Positions 40,414 to 48,651 of a stretch of DNA of 64,000 nt are shown one piece after another. The notes beneath the pieces were generated by a model, which had not been told where the DNA came from, searched no databases, and saw nothing but the letters and a program-made list of their open reading frames with translations. Source of the DNA: Mesorhizobium_K marinum. Lineage in GTDB: Bacteria > Pseudomonadota > Alphaproteobacteria > Rhizobiales > Rhizobiaceae. The translations under genes were made by a program, and so were the position numbers. The stretch lies in the NCBI RefSeq assembly GCF_040813715.1, contig NZ_JBFOCH010000005.1. One strand, 5' to 3'. The first letter of the stretch is position 1, and every line of letters starts with the position of its first letter.

Positions 40414-41148
40414 CTAGTTTTCGGGGAAGTCGGGCAGCGCCTTCAGCGCCTGCTTCAGCGCGTTCGACCAGCCGTCCGAGACGGTCCGGTAATAGGCGTC
40501 GTCCTGCCCGATCCTTTTCCTAAAGCCTACCTTGAAGCTGTCCTTCTCGTAGAACAGCAGGTCGAGCGGCAGGCCGACCGACAGGTTGGACTTCAGCGTC
40601 GAGTCGAAGGAGACCAGCAGAAGCTTCACGGATTCGGCGAAGCTCATCGCCTTGTCATAGGAGCGCACGATGATCGGCTTGCCGTATTTCGTCTCGCCGA
40701 CCTGGAAGAACGGCGTGTCCTCGCTCGACTCGATGAAGTTGCCTTCCGGGTAGATCATGAACAGGCGCGGTTCGGTGCCGCGGATCTGACCGCCCAGGAT
40801 GAACGACGCATTGAAATAGGAATCCGCGCTCTGGCCGACCGGCGCGGAGCTGGCGATAACCTCCTTCACCACGTTCCCGACCAGCCGCGCGGTCTGGTAC
40901 ATCGACGGCATCTCGAACAGCGATGGCGAGCGTTCGTTGACCGCCTTGTTGCGCTCGTCGAGGATGCTGACGACGGACTGCGTGGTCGCCAGGTTGCCGG
41001 CCGACATCAGCACGATGACGCGCTCGCCCGGTTCCTCCCACACATGCATCTTGCGGAAGGTCGAGATCGAATCGATGCCGGCGTTGGTGCGCGTGTCCGA
41101 CATGAACACGAGCCCCCGGTCGATCGTCAGTCCAACGCAATACGTCAT
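40414..41148 (-). CDS. Anbu, proteasome-related peptidase
   Basis: A 244-residue member of the Anbu family (ancestral beta-subunit), related to proteasome beta and HslV subunits. The N-terminal nucleophile is Thr2 after Met removal (MTYCVGLTIDRG); D18 and R20 (SDTRTNAG) and K33 (TFRKMHVW) match the catalytic set. Anbu proteins assemble into open helical rings, and their genes occur with transglutaminase, alpha-E and ATP-grasp genes, exactly as here. A role in making or breaking down a peptide product has been proposed but not established. It starts 31 bases after the transglutaminase stop. Confidence 0.93.
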   Translation of the reverse strand: MTYCVGLTIDRGLVFMSDTRTNAGIDSISTFRKMHVWEEPGERVIVLMSAGNLATTQSVVSILDERNKAVNERSPSLFEMPSMYQTARLVGNVVKEVIASSAPVGQSADSYFNASFILGGQIRGTEPRLFMIYPEGNFIESSEDTPFFQVGETKYGKPIIVRSYDKAMSFAESVKLLLVSFDSTLKSNLSVGLPLDLLFYEKDSFKVGFRKRIGQDDAYYRTVSDGWSNALKQALKALPDFPEN

Positions 41149-41179
41149 GGAATCGGCTTCTGGCCCCGGCTACAGGGGA

Positions 41180-41974
41180 TTACTGCTCCACCGAGACCGA
41201 GACGGCAAGTCGTTCTTCGGCCCATCCGTGCCTGATCCCGGTGACCGGCATGGCGTCGCGGTAGTCCCGGCCGATCGCCACGCGCACGTATCGCTCGTCG
41301 GGCGATATGCCGTTCGACGCGTCGAACGCCACCCAGCCCAGCCCCTTCACATAGGCTTCCGCCCAGGCATGGCTCGCCGCCTGCTCGATCGCGTCGTCCA
41401 TCATCAGGTAGCCGCTGACGTAGCGGGCGGGGAATCCCATCAGGCGTGCCGCCGCCGCGAAGACATGGGCATGGTCCTGGCAGACGCCCGAGCCCTGCTT
41501 CAGCGCTTCCTCGGCGGTCGTGCCGGCATGCGTCGCGCCCGCCGTGTAGGCCACGCAGGCGCCGACAGCGCCCGACAGCTTGTGCAGCCGGTCGAGTTCC
41601 GATCCCTCGCCGATCGATCCGGCAAGCTCGCGCACGCCGCCCCCCGCCGCCGTCAGCGGGGTCTGCTGCTCGAACAGCCAGAGCGGCGCGAACCCGCGAT
41701 TCTCGCCGACCACGCCCGCGGTATCGAAGGTCTCGACCTCGCCCCAGGCGTCGATGCCGATCAGCGTCGACTCGCCCTGGTTGCTGACCAGCCGCGTGTC
41801 GTTGTCGAAATGGTCGACGTAGCGGACCTCCTCGCCGGCCCCTTCGACCGCCAGCGACCAGCTGTGCACCGTCTGCGTCTTGCAGGTGCGCGGGAACAGC
41901 CGCAGCCGCTGCAGCGCATATTGGAGCGGCGCGTCGTATCGGTATTCGGTTCGGTGCGAGATTTTCAGTCGCAT
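41180..41974 (-). CDS. Bacterial transglutaminase-like cysteine protease of the Anbu cluster
   Basis: A 264-residue protein with an N-terminal beta domain (MRLKISHRTEYRYDAPLQYALQRLRLFP, the Bact_transglu_N pattern) and a transglutaminase core. The catalytic triad is C165 in GSGVCQDHAH, H202 in SHAWAEAY and D218 in WVAFDASN. Members can act as peptidases or amide-forming enzymes. It follows the alpha-E gene by 10 bases. The context implies work on a peptide made by the ATP-grasp partner (inference from the known cluster). Confidence 0.92.
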   Translation of the reverse strand: MRLKISHRTEYRYDAPLQYALQRLRLFPRTCKTQTVHSWSLAVEGAGEEVRYVDHFDNDTRLVSNQGESTLIGIDAWGEVETFDTAGVVGENRGFAPLWLFEQQTPLTAAGGGVRELAGSIGEGSELDRLHKLSGAVGACVAYTAGATHAGTTAEEALKQGSGVCQDHAHVFAAAARLMGFPARYVSGYLMMDDAIEQAASHAWAEAYVKGLGWVAFDASNGISPDERYVRVAIGRDYRDAMPVTGIRHGWAEERLAVSVSVEQ

Positions 41975-41984
41975 GGCGCCGCCG

Positions 41985-42926
41985 TCAGTGGAACCGGTAG
42001 TTGGCGGCGACCTCGTCGCCCAGCCGGTTGTTGTCGGAGATGAAGTCGGTCAGGAACTCGTGCAGGCCGTCGTCGAAGATCTGCTTGATCGAGCCCACGC
42101 GCAGCTTGGCCAGCGTGTCTTCGACAAGCTGGTGGCACGGCAGCCGCTGGCCGTAGTCCTGCTCGCGGAAATGCAGGTGCTCGGCCAGGAAGCGGTAGCA
42201 GAAGACCAGCGATCGTGGCATTCGCGCATTGAGGATCAGATAGTCGGCGATGTTCGTCGGCCGGTACTCGGCATCGTAGACCCAGCGATACGAGCGGTGG
42301 GCCGAGACCGACCGCAGGATCGATTCCCACTGGTAGTTGTCGAGCGTCGATCCCACCCACGAGACCGAGGGCAGCAGGACGTAGTATTTCACGTCGAGGA
42401 TGCGGGCTGTGTTGTCGGCGCGCTCGACATAGGTGCCGATCTGCGCGAAATCGAAGATCTCGTTCCTCAGCATCGTCCCGTAGAAGCAGCCGCGGATCAG
42501 CGCCGTCTCGCGCTTGATCTCGTCGAGCACCGCCGGCAGGTCGCGTTCGTCGATCGGCGAAGCCAGCATGCGCTTCATCGCCATCCAGGCTTCGTTGATC
42601 GCTTCCCAGACCTCGCGCGTCAGCGCCGTACGCACCATGCGCGCGTTGAACCGCGCCGTCTCCATCGACGACATCGCGCTCGACGGGTTGGTGGTGTCGC
42701 GGATCAGGAAATCCGCAACCGCCGCGGACGTATACTCGCCGTACTTGGCCGCGAAGCCGAATTCGACGCCGGCCGACATCACCACCGACTTCCACTCCTC
42801 CTCGGCGCTCTGGGTGCGGGTCAGCGCCATGCGCAGTCCGGCATCGACAAGGCGGGCCATGTTCTCCGCCCGCTCGATGTAGCGGTTCATCCAGTAAAGG
42901 CCGTTGGCGACGCGTCCCAGAAGCAT
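41985..42926 (-). CDS. Alpha-E domain protein
   Basis: A 313-residue all-helical protein of the alpha-E family: MLLGRVANGLYWMNRYIERAENMARLVDAG at the start, then GCFYGTMLRNEIFDFAQIGTYVERADNTARILD and a conserved ILRSVSAHRSYRWVYDAE. The pattern of conserved Glu/Arg/His residues suggests an enzyme or scaffold, but no activity is established. It always travels with the ATP-grasp gene. ATG 42926 has GGAG 8 bases upstream; a TTG one codon earlier is also possible. Here it is separated from the ATP-grasp gene by an inserted four-helix-bundle gene. Confidence 0.92.
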   Translation of the reverse strand: MLLGRVANGLYWMNRYIERAENMARLVDAGLRMALTRTQSAEEEWKSVVMSAGVEFGFAAKYGEYTSAAVADFLIRDTTNPSSAMSSMETARFNARMVRTALTREVWEAINEAWMAMKRMLASPIDERDLPAVLDEIKRETALIRGCFYGTMLRNEIFDFAQIGTYVERADNTARILDVKYYVLLPSVSWVGSTLDNYQWESILRSVSAHRSYRWVYDAEYRPTNIADYLILNARMPRSLVFCYRFLAEHLHFREQDYGQRLPCHQLVEDTLAKLRVGSIKQIFDDGLHEFLTDFISDNNRLGDEVAANYRFH

Positions 42927-42940
42927 CAAGCCGCTCCGGA

Positions 42941-42976
42941 AGGGAGGGAGTAGGGAATAGGGAGTAGGAGGTAGGG
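42941..42976. repeat. Left heptamer repeat of the inserted element
   Basis: About three GGARTAG heptamers in tandem (clean at 42947-42967, degenerate outside), inverted with respect to the CTAYTCC heptamers at 43377-43421. Together they flank the four-helix-bundle gene. Confidence 0.75.
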
Positions 42977-42990
42977 CATGGGCAAGACCA

Positions 42991-43374
42991 TCATTTCGCC
43001 TGCAAACGCCTGATCAGAGCCCGCAGCATCTTGCCCACCTCTTCGGCTTGATCGAGCAGCTGGTTCGTTCCGATTTCCGGCATGAGGCCTACCCTTCCCG
43101 ACAAGATGACGTGCGTTTCCAGCTCCTTGAGAGACCCCTGAGCAACGCGTAGAAACTGAACATACGATCCCGTGTTCTCCCGCCCATGCCCTTCCGCAAT
43201 GTTTGCCGCGATCGACGCAGACGCTCGCCGTATCTGAGACGTCATTCCGTAGGTCTCGGCATTCGGGAACCCCTTGGTCAATTCGTAGCAACTTACGGCC
43301 AATTCCAAAGCGGCCTTCCAGACCAGCAGATCGCGATAGGAAACGATGGTGATCGGCCGCTCATCTTTCTCCAT
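42991..43374 (-). CDS. Four-helix-bundle (S23/IVS-type) protein within an inserted element
   Basis: A 127-residue protein of the S23 ribosomal/IVS-encoded four-helix-bundle family: SYRDLLVWKAALELAVSCYELTKGFP, then MTSQIRRASASIAANIAEGHGR, and SYVQFLRVAQGSLKELETHV. Members occur in 23S rRNA intervening sequences and, as Avd, in diversity-generating retroelements, but most are stand-alone. The GGGAG of the flanking heptamer repeat lies 6 bases before ATG 43374 and would serve as its ribosome site. It splits the ATP-grasp and alpha-E genes, normally adjacent, and is more A/T-rich than they are. Confidence 0.85.
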   Translation of the reverse strand: MEKDERPITIVSYRDLLVWKAALELAVSCYELTKGFPNAETYGMTSQIRRASASIAANIAEGHGRENTGSYVQFLRVAQGSLKELETHVILSGRVGLMPEIGTNQLLDQAEEVGKMLRALIRRLQAK

Positions 43375-43376
43375 CG

Positions 43377-43421
43377 CTACTCCCTATTCCCTACTCCCTA
43401 TTCCCTATTCCCTACTCCCTA
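43377..43421. repeat. Right heptamer repeat array (six CTAYTCC units)
   Basis: Six perfect tandem heptamers, CTACTCC or CTATTCC, plus a final CTA. On the minus strand they read GGARTAG. The final CTA supplies the TAG stop of the ATP-grasp gene, and the other end supplies the ribosome site of the four-helix gene. Confidence 0.9.
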
Positions 43422-44831
43422 GTCATCCAGCACCCACGTATCCTTCGTCCCCCCGCCCTGGGACGAGTTGACGACCAGCGAACCCTTCTTCAGGGCAACG
43501 CGGGTCAGGCCGCCGGGCACGATCTGGATACGATCCGAAACCAGCACGAACGGGCGCAGGTCGACATGGCGCGGCGCCAGTCCCGCGTCGGTTAGGATCG
43601 GGCAGGTCGACAGCGACAGCGTCGGCTGCGCGATGTAGTTGCCGGGATTGGCGGCCAGCTTCTTGGCGAAGGCCTCGCGCTCCTTCTTGCTGGCCGTCGG
43701 CCCGACCAGCATGCCGTAGCCGCCGGACCCGTGCACCTCCTTGACCACGAGGTCGCCGAGGTTCTCCTGCACGTATTTCAGGCTGTCGGCCTCCGAACAG
43801 CGCCAGGTCCTGATGTTCTCCAGGATCGCCTTGCGGCCGGTGTAGAACTCGATGATCTCCGGCATGTAGGAGTAGATCGCCTTGTCGTCGGCGATGCCGG
43901 TGCCGGGCGCATTGGCGATGGTGATGTTGCCGGCGCGGTAGACGTCCATGATGCCCGGCACGCCGAGCGCCGAATCCGGGCGGAAGCTCAGCGGGTCGAG
44001 GAATGCGTCGTCGACGCGCCGGTAGAGCACGTCGATCTGCTTGTAGCCTTCGGTCGTGCGCATCGCCACATGGCCGTCGACGACGCGCAGGTCGTGCCCC
44101 TCGACCAGTTCGACGCCCATCTGGTCGGCCAGGAAGGCGTGCTCGAAATAGGCGGAGTTGTAGCTGCCGGGCGTCAGAACGGCGATGGTCGGCGTCGAGC
44201 TGACGTTGCCGGGCGCGACCCTCGCCAGCGATTGGCGGAGCAGTTGCGGGTAGTTTTCCACGGGACGCACCCGGACGCGCTGGAACAGCTCCGGGAAGAG
44301 CTGCATCATCGTCTCCCGGTTCTCCAGCATGTAGGAGACGCCGGAAGGCGTGCGCGCATTGTCCTCCAGCACGAAGAACTCGTCCTCGCCGGTACGCACG
44401 ATGTCGACGCCGATGATGTGGGTATAGACGCCGGCCGGCGGCTGCATGCCGATCATCTCCGGCAGGAAGGCGTCGTTGGCGGCGATCAGCCGCTTGGGAA
44501 TGCGCCCGGCGCGCAAAATTTCCTGGCGGTGGTAGATGTCGTCGAGGAAAGCGTTCAGCGCCTGCACGCGCTGCTCGATGCCCTGCGTCAGTCGTCGCCA
44601 TTCAGAGCCCGAGAGGATGCGTGGCACGATGTCGAAGGGGATCAGCCGCTCCGCCGCCTCCTCCTCGCCATAGACCGCGAAGGTTATGCCGGTCTTGCGA
44701 AAGACGCGCTCGGCGTCGCGCATCTTCTCTGTCAGCCTGGCTGGGTCCTGCTGCTTCAGCCAGCGGTCATATGCCGCGTAGGATTGCCTTAGCCCGGATT
44801 TCTCCGGCTGCATTTCGTCGAACGCAACCAA
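43419..44831 (-). CDS. Circularly permuted ATP-grasp protein of the Anbu cluster
   Basis: A 470-residue circularly permuted ATP-grasp (CP_ATPgrasp) protein. Typical parts are TFAVYGEEEAAERLIPFDIVPRIL, the EMIGMQPPAGVYTHIIGVDIVR region, FFVLEDNARTPSGVSYMLENR, and the C-terminal VVKEVHGSGGYGMLVGP and ALKKGSLVVNSSQGGGTKDTW. ATP-grasp enzymes ligate carboxylates to amines or thiols, so this is the likely peptide-bond former of the cluster. TTG at 44831 is the start: AGGGGAG lies 7 bases upstream. Its TAG stop lies at the edge of the heptamer repeat. First gene of the operon. Confidence 0.92.
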   Translation of the reverse strand: MVAFDEMQPEKSGLRQSYAAYDRWLKQQDPARLTEKMRDAERVFRKTGITFAVYGEEEAAERLIPFDIVPRILSGSEWRRLTQGIEQRVQALNAFLDDIYHRQEILRAGRIPKRLIAANDAFLPEMIGMQPPAGVYTHIIGVDIVRTGEDEFFVLEDNARTPSGVSYMLENRETMMQLFPELFQRVRVRPVENYPQLLRQSLARVAPGNVSSTPTIAVLTPGSYNSAYFEHAFLADQMGVELVEGHDLRVVDGHVAMRTTEGYKQIDVLYRRVDDAFLDPLSFRPDSALGVPGIMDVYRAGNITIANAPGTGIADDKAIYSYMPEIIEFYTGRKAILENIRTWRCSEADSLKYVQENLGDLVVKEVHGSGGYGMLVGPTASKKEREAFAKKLAANPGNYIAQPTLSLSTCPILTDAGLAPRHVDLRPFVLVSDRIQIVPGGLTRVALKKGSLVVNSSQGGGTKDTWVLDD

Positions 44832-45162
44832 TCGCGTACTCCCCTATGGCCGTATTTGAAGATGCCCGGGGGGCAAAAGGCAAGTGCAATCGCCAAAATC
44901 GGCCTAGACTTTGGTCAACTCGCGAAAACTGCAAAAACATCGGGCAGCCTATCGCGGGCCGCGATCAGCCTCTGCCCAAGCTGCAAGCACTTCGCGTCCG
45001 CAGCGGGTGCGCGTCAGTCGCCGGTACTGGCCCTTGCCCGCCTCCGGTAGGAGTGCCGTCCGGCAAGGATTCGCTGAGGGTGCACGAAACCGGAAGCCGC
45101 ATTTCAGCGTATGGTAGTGTGTCGGGCGGCATGATCGCACCGCCAGTCGAGGGAGAACGAGC
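44832..45162. other. Divergent intergenic region between the ATP-grasp and DUF4864 genes
   Basis: 331 bases that must carry the promoter of the Anbu cluster (leftward) and that of the DUF4864 gene (rightward). GAGGGAG lies 7 bases before the DUF4864 ATG. No convincing operator, hairpin or small ORF was found. Confidence 0.45.
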
Positions 45163-45579
45163 ATGTCTCTGCGCGCACTGATCGTGACGGCCCTGCTGCT
45201 CCTGCCGGTTCCGCTCATTGCCGGCGAAGCCGACGTTCAGGCGGCCCAGGGCAGCATCGAGGCGCAGCTTCGCGCCTTCCAGGCCGACGACACCGAGCGC
45301 GCCTATTCCTACGCCGCGCCCAACATCCAGCGCATCTTCCCGACGGTCGACGTCTTCATGGGCATGGTCGAGCGCGGCTATGCGCCGGTGCGCAAACCGG
45401 CGCGCTTCGCCTTCGGAAAGGTCCAGGAGATGGGACCAGGCGCGATCGTCCAGCAGGTGCTGATCACCGGCCCCGACGGCAGCGACTACGAAGCGGTCTA
45501 CACGCTCGAACGTCAGCCCGACGGCGTCTGGCGCATCACCGGCGTCAGCCTGAAGGCATCGAACGCCCTCAGCACGTGA
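45163..45579 (+). CDS. DUF4864 family exported protein
   Basis: A 138-residue protein with a signal peptide (SLRALIVTALLLLPVPLIAGEA). The mature part matches DUF4864, an NTF2-like family: IEAQLRAFQADDTERAYSYAAPNIQRIFPTVDVFMGMVERGY, then DGSDYEAVYTLERQPDGVWRITGVSL. Function unknown; NTF2-like proteins often bind small ligands. It is divergent from the Anbu cluster. Confidence 0.85.
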   Translation: MSLRALIVTALLLLPVPLIAGEADVQAAQGSIEAQLRAFQADDTERAYSYAAPNIQRIFPTVDVFMGMVERGYAPVRKPARFAFGKVQEMGPGAIVQQVLITGPDGSDYEAVYTLERQPDGVWRITGVSLKASNALST

Positions 45580-45621
45580 GCGCACATGACGTCCCAGGTC
45601 GATCCCTGCCATTCGGCCGCG

Positions 45622-45855
45622 TCAGAGTCCGTGCCGAGACTGCTGATGCGTTGCGCGCAATGCGTCTGACGAGGTTCCTGACGGCTGCTGCGTAGAGGAA
45701 AGCAGTCGCGGCTGCGATGGTCGTCTCAGCGTCCTTCCCGTCTTCGCCGCAGTCGGCATCATTGGAGCGATCAAATCCCACTGCCTGTGCATCAGATCAG
45801 TTTCGTAGCGCAGGTGTTCCCGGCTATGCTGGCGGCGGGTAGCTGGTGTCCACAT
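45622..45855 (-). pseudogene. Remnant of an IS5-family transposase (N-terminal fragment)
   Basis: From ATG 45855 the frame reads MWTPATRRQHSREHLRYETD and then a QWDLIAPMMP segment, clearly the start of an IS5-type transposase. Similarity ends after about 45 residues (around 45720): the frame runs on to a stop at 45622 with unrelated, low-complexity sequence. No catalytic DDE region remains and no terminal inverted repeats are evident. It lies next to the MFS/MerR pair and marks an old insertion. Confidence 0.75.
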
Positions 45856-45913
45856 CCCGGTTGCACCCTCGGGGTGTTCTGATCGGCAATGCGGCTGCAT
45901 TGGTAAACTGCAA

Positions 45914-47074
45914 TCAAGCGTCGTTACTGGCGGCGGAACACCGGCTTCGCGGTCTGGCGAGTGCCACGACGGAAATCGACAGCAATATGAATCCGAGCCC
46001 GGCAACCCACAAATTGCCACGCAGATAGGCCTCTCCGGCCAGAGCCGCGGACAACGCCACGCCGAGGTTGGCCGCGCTGGTGCTCAGTGCCAGAAGGACA
46101 CCGCGATGCGTGTCCGACAGGTCGGCAATGTGCGCTTCCAGTCCGGGTGCGCCGATCCCTCCAACCACAGCCCACACTCCTAGCGCCAGGACGACGGCAA
46201 GCAGGGCGGGATTTGGAAGCGCAAACACGACCGCAAGACAGACAATGACAATTGCCATGGCCAGCCGCATCGCGCGTCTGCCGCCGCCGATACGCCGTAT
46301 CGCCGCGGGCGCCAAAGCGTTTCCGGCAACGGAGAGTATGCCGAAGCCGACATAAACAAGGCCGATCTGTTGGGTGTCCAGTTGCAGGCCGTCGCGCAGG
46401 CGCTCGCCAACCATCGAGTAGATCCCTATTGCGCCGCCGAGGCCGAAAAACATGCCGCAGAGCGCCCCGACCGTGCCGGGCACGGACAGTCTGCCGTCGC
46501 CAGTATAGGGGTCACTCTCGTTCGCTGATCTGTCGCTGTTCTTCAAAACCACAGGGCCGAGAACCGCAACTGCCAGGGCAGCGAGGCCAAGCGTGATGAA
46601 CGCGGCACGCCACGACCAGAGCTCGGTCAGATAAGCGCCGAGGCCAGGACCGGCCATCAGCCCCGTCGTCAAACCGCCCATAACGAAGGAGATGCTCTTG
46701 GCTGCGTCCTCGCTTTCGTCTGCCGCCAATGCAAAGGCGATCGGCAGCATGCCCGCGCTGGCGACACCGGTCAGCACGCGCGTGGCGATGCCCCATTCGA
46801 AGCTGGAGACGAAGCCGGTCAGAATGGAAGCGAGCGCGAACATGGCGGTCGAAGGCAACAGCACCGCCAGCCGTCCGTGCCGGTCGGACAGGAAGCCGAA
46901 CAGAGGCGCCAGAAGCGCCAGTGGCAAGGCATAGGCCGTGATGAACAGTGTTACTCGTTCGGGTATGACACCCAGGTCGGCGCCGATTGGCGTCAGGATC
47001 GGCCCAAGGAGAAACTCGTCAGCTCCCACCAGGAAGGCGATCAGAAAGAGAAACGGGAGTTTGAAGGCGTTCAT
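45914..47074 (-). CDS. MFS efflux transporter (arabinose-efflux type)
   Basis: A 386-residue, twelve-helix major facilitator of the DHA1 drug-efflux kind. Helix 1 has FLIAFLVGADEFLLGPILTPIG; the loop 2-3 motif is PLFGFLSDRHGRLAVLLP; helix 5 has GGLTTGLMAGPGLGAYLTE (motif C, GxxxGPxxGG-like). ATG 47074 starts inside the end of the MerR gene (56-base overlap), so the two are coupled. Base composition is less GC-rich than nearby genes and an IS5 remnant adjoins it, consistent with acquisition. Confidence 0.85.
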   Translation of the reverse strand: MNAFKLPFLFLIAFLVGADEFLLGPILTPIGADLGVIPERVTLFITAYALPLALLAPLFGFLSDRHGRLAVLLPSTAMFALASILTGFVSSFEWGIATRVLTGVASAGMLPIAFALAADESEDAAKSISFVMGGLTTGLMAGPGLGAYLTELWSWRAAFITLGLAALAVAVLGPVVLKNSDRSANESDPYTGDGRLSVPGTVGALCGMFFGLGGAIGIYSMVGERLRDGLQLDTQQIGLVYVGFGILSVAGNALAPAAIRRIGGGRRAMRLAMAIVIVCLAVVFALPNPALLAVVLALGVWAVVGGIGAPGLEAHIADLSDTHRGVLLALSTSAANLGVALSAALAGEAYLRGNLWVAGLGFILLSISVVALARPRSRCSAASNDA

Positions 47075-47453
47075 GAACAGGCTCGCTCGCTTGGTTGTCT
47101 TGACCAAGGGAAGTCGTGAGCGAATCCAGCTCGTCTATCACCGCCTGCCGCTTTTTCGAAAGTTCGGCCATGAGCTTTTCGATCTGTTGCAACTTGTGCT
47201 GGAGACCAGCGACAGCGTTGTGACAGGCGCCGGCATTCGCATCGTCGAGACAGGGCGCAATCGCCTTGATCTCGCGGGTTGAATAGCCGGTGGCGATCAT
47301 GTCGCGAATGCGCGCGGCCCGCCTGAGATCGGCGGGCGCATAGCTCCTGTAGCCATTATCGTCGCGCCCCGGCGTCAAAAGCCCCTTGGCTTCATAGTGG
47401 CGGAGTGTTCGCGGGCTGACCTGAAGGGCCTTGGCGGCATCCTGGATTTGCAT
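47019..47453 (-). CDS. MerR family transcriptional regulator
   Basis: A 144-residue MerR-type regulator: winged helix IQDAAKALQVSPRTLRHYEAKGLLTPGRDDNGYRSYAPADLRR, then a long dimerisation helix. CLDDANAGACHNAVAGL carries two cysteines, which may sense metal, redox or a thiol-reactive drug, although similar cysteines occur in uncharacterised MerR groups. It precedes and overlaps the MFS efflux gene, a common arrangement for a drug-responsive regulator controlling its exporter. Confidence 0.88.
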   Translation of the reverse strand: MQIQDAAKALQVSPRTLRHYEAKGLLTPGRDDNGYRSYAPADLRRAARIRDMIATGYSTREIKAIAPCLDDANAGACHNAVAGLQHKLQQIEKLMAELSKKRQAVIDELDSLTTSLGQDNQASEPVHERLQTPVSLSDRLPGGS

Positions 47454-47484
47454 CGAGGCAACTTACGCGTTTTTGCACGGGCTC

Positions 47485-48615
47485 TCAGACTGCGGGCAAA
47501 TCGCCCCTCGCCCACCCCTCGCTGATTTCGGCGGACCGCTCGACAAACGCCCGCGCCTCGATGGCGTCTCGGATGTCGTGCATCAGCTTCTGGTAGTAGG
47601 ACAGGTTGTTCCACGTCAGAAGCATTGCGCCCAGCGCCTCGCCCGACTTCACGAGATGGTGGAGATAGGCCCGGGAATAGTCGCGCGCGGCGGGGCAGTC
47701 GCTTTCCTCGTCGAGCGGCCTCGGGTCGTCGGCGTGGCGGGCGTTCTTCAGGTTGATCTTGCCGCGCCGCGTATAGGCAAGGCCATGCCGGCCGGCCCGG
47801 GTCGGCATCACGCAGTCGAACATGTCGACGCCGCGCGCCACCGACTTCAGGATGTCGTCCGGCGTGCCGACGCCCATCAGGTAGCGCGGCTTTTCCTCGG
47901 GCAGTTCCGGACAGGTCGCGTCGAGCATGTCGAGCATCACCGCCTGCGGCTCGCCGACCGCCAGCCCACCGATCGAATAGCCCTTCAGGTCCATCGCCTT
48001 GAGCGCCTGCGCCGAACGCACGCGCAGCGCCGCAACATCGCCGCCCTGCACGATGCCGAACATCGCCTTGCCCGGCTGCTCGCCGAACGCCGTCTTGCAG
48101 CGTTCGGCCCAGCGCAGCGACAGCTCCATCGCGCGCTCGATCTCATTCGGCTTGGCCGGCAGCGCAACGCATTCGTCGAGCTGCATCTGGATGTCGGAAT
48201 CGAGCAGTCCCTGGATCTCGATCGAGCGCTCCGGCGTCATCTCGAAGCGCTGGCCGTCGATATGCGAGCGGAAGGTCACGCCCGTTTCGGTCAGCTTGCG
48301 CAGTTGCGACAGCGACATCACCTGGAAGCCCCCGCTGTCCGTCAGGATCGGATAGGGCCAGCGTGCGAATTCATGCAGCCCGCCGAGCCGCGCCACCCGC
48401 TCCGCGCCCGGCCTGAGCATCAGGTGGTAGGTGTTGCCGAGGATGATGTCCGAGCCGAGGTCGCGCACCTGGTCGAGATACATCGCCTTGACCGTGCCCG
48501 CGGTGCCGACCGGCATGAAGGCCGGCGTGCGCACCTGCCCGCGCGGCATCGACACCACGCCGCGCCTAGCCTTGCCGTCGGTGGCGAGAAGGCGGAAGGT
48601 GAAGGAGTCGGTCAT
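47485..48615 (-). CDS. tgt: tRNA-guanine transglycosylase lacking most zinc ligands
   Basis: A 376-residue TGT, which swaps guanine 34 for preQ1 in tRNAs with GUN anticodons. The catalytic parts are intact: D93 in ILTDSGGFQ and nucleophile D267 in GVDMFDCVMP. The zinc site, however, is altered. E. coli TGT ligands C302, C304, C307 and H333 align here to S305, C307, A310 and N336 (ESDCPAARDY; TWNNLSYY), so only one of four remains. The protein keeps full length and reading frame. It is downstream of queA, the next queuosine enzyme. Confidence 0.95.
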   Translation of the reverse strand: MTDSFTFRLLATDGKARRGVVSMPRGQVRTPAFMPVGTAGTVKAMYLDQVRDLGSDIILGNTYHLMLRPGAERVARLGGLHEFARWPYPILTDSGGFQVMSLSQLRKLTETGVTFRSHIDGQRFEMTPERSIEIQGLLDSDIQMQLDECVALPAKPNEIERAMELSLRWAERCKTAFGEQPGKAMFGIVQGGDVAALRVRSAQALKAMDLKGYSIGGLAVGEPQAVMLDMLDATCPELPEEKPRYLMGVGTPDDILKSVARGVDMFDCVMPTRAGRHGLAYTRRGKINLKNARHADDPRPLDEESDCPAARDYSRAYLHHLVKSGEALGAMLLTWNNLSYYQKLMHDIRDAIEARAFVERSAEISEGWARGDLPAV

Positions 48616-48651
48616 GAATGCAACCCGTCGATATCGAGCATGACTTGGCCA

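Noticed and set aside
42926..43291. 121-codon minus-strand ORF across the left heptamer repeats
   Set aside because: It reads the repeat as a Pro/Tyr/Leu tail and overlaps the recognisable S23-type gene in another frame.
43377..43421. CRISPR-like or telomere-like array
   Set aside because: Units are 7 bases with no spacers; they are short tandem repeats flanking a four-helix-bundle gene.
45569..45781. 70-codon ORF as continuation of the IS5 transposase in another frame
   Set aside because: Checked for the expected transposase residues after the N-terminal block; none were convincing, so only the N-terminal fragment is called.
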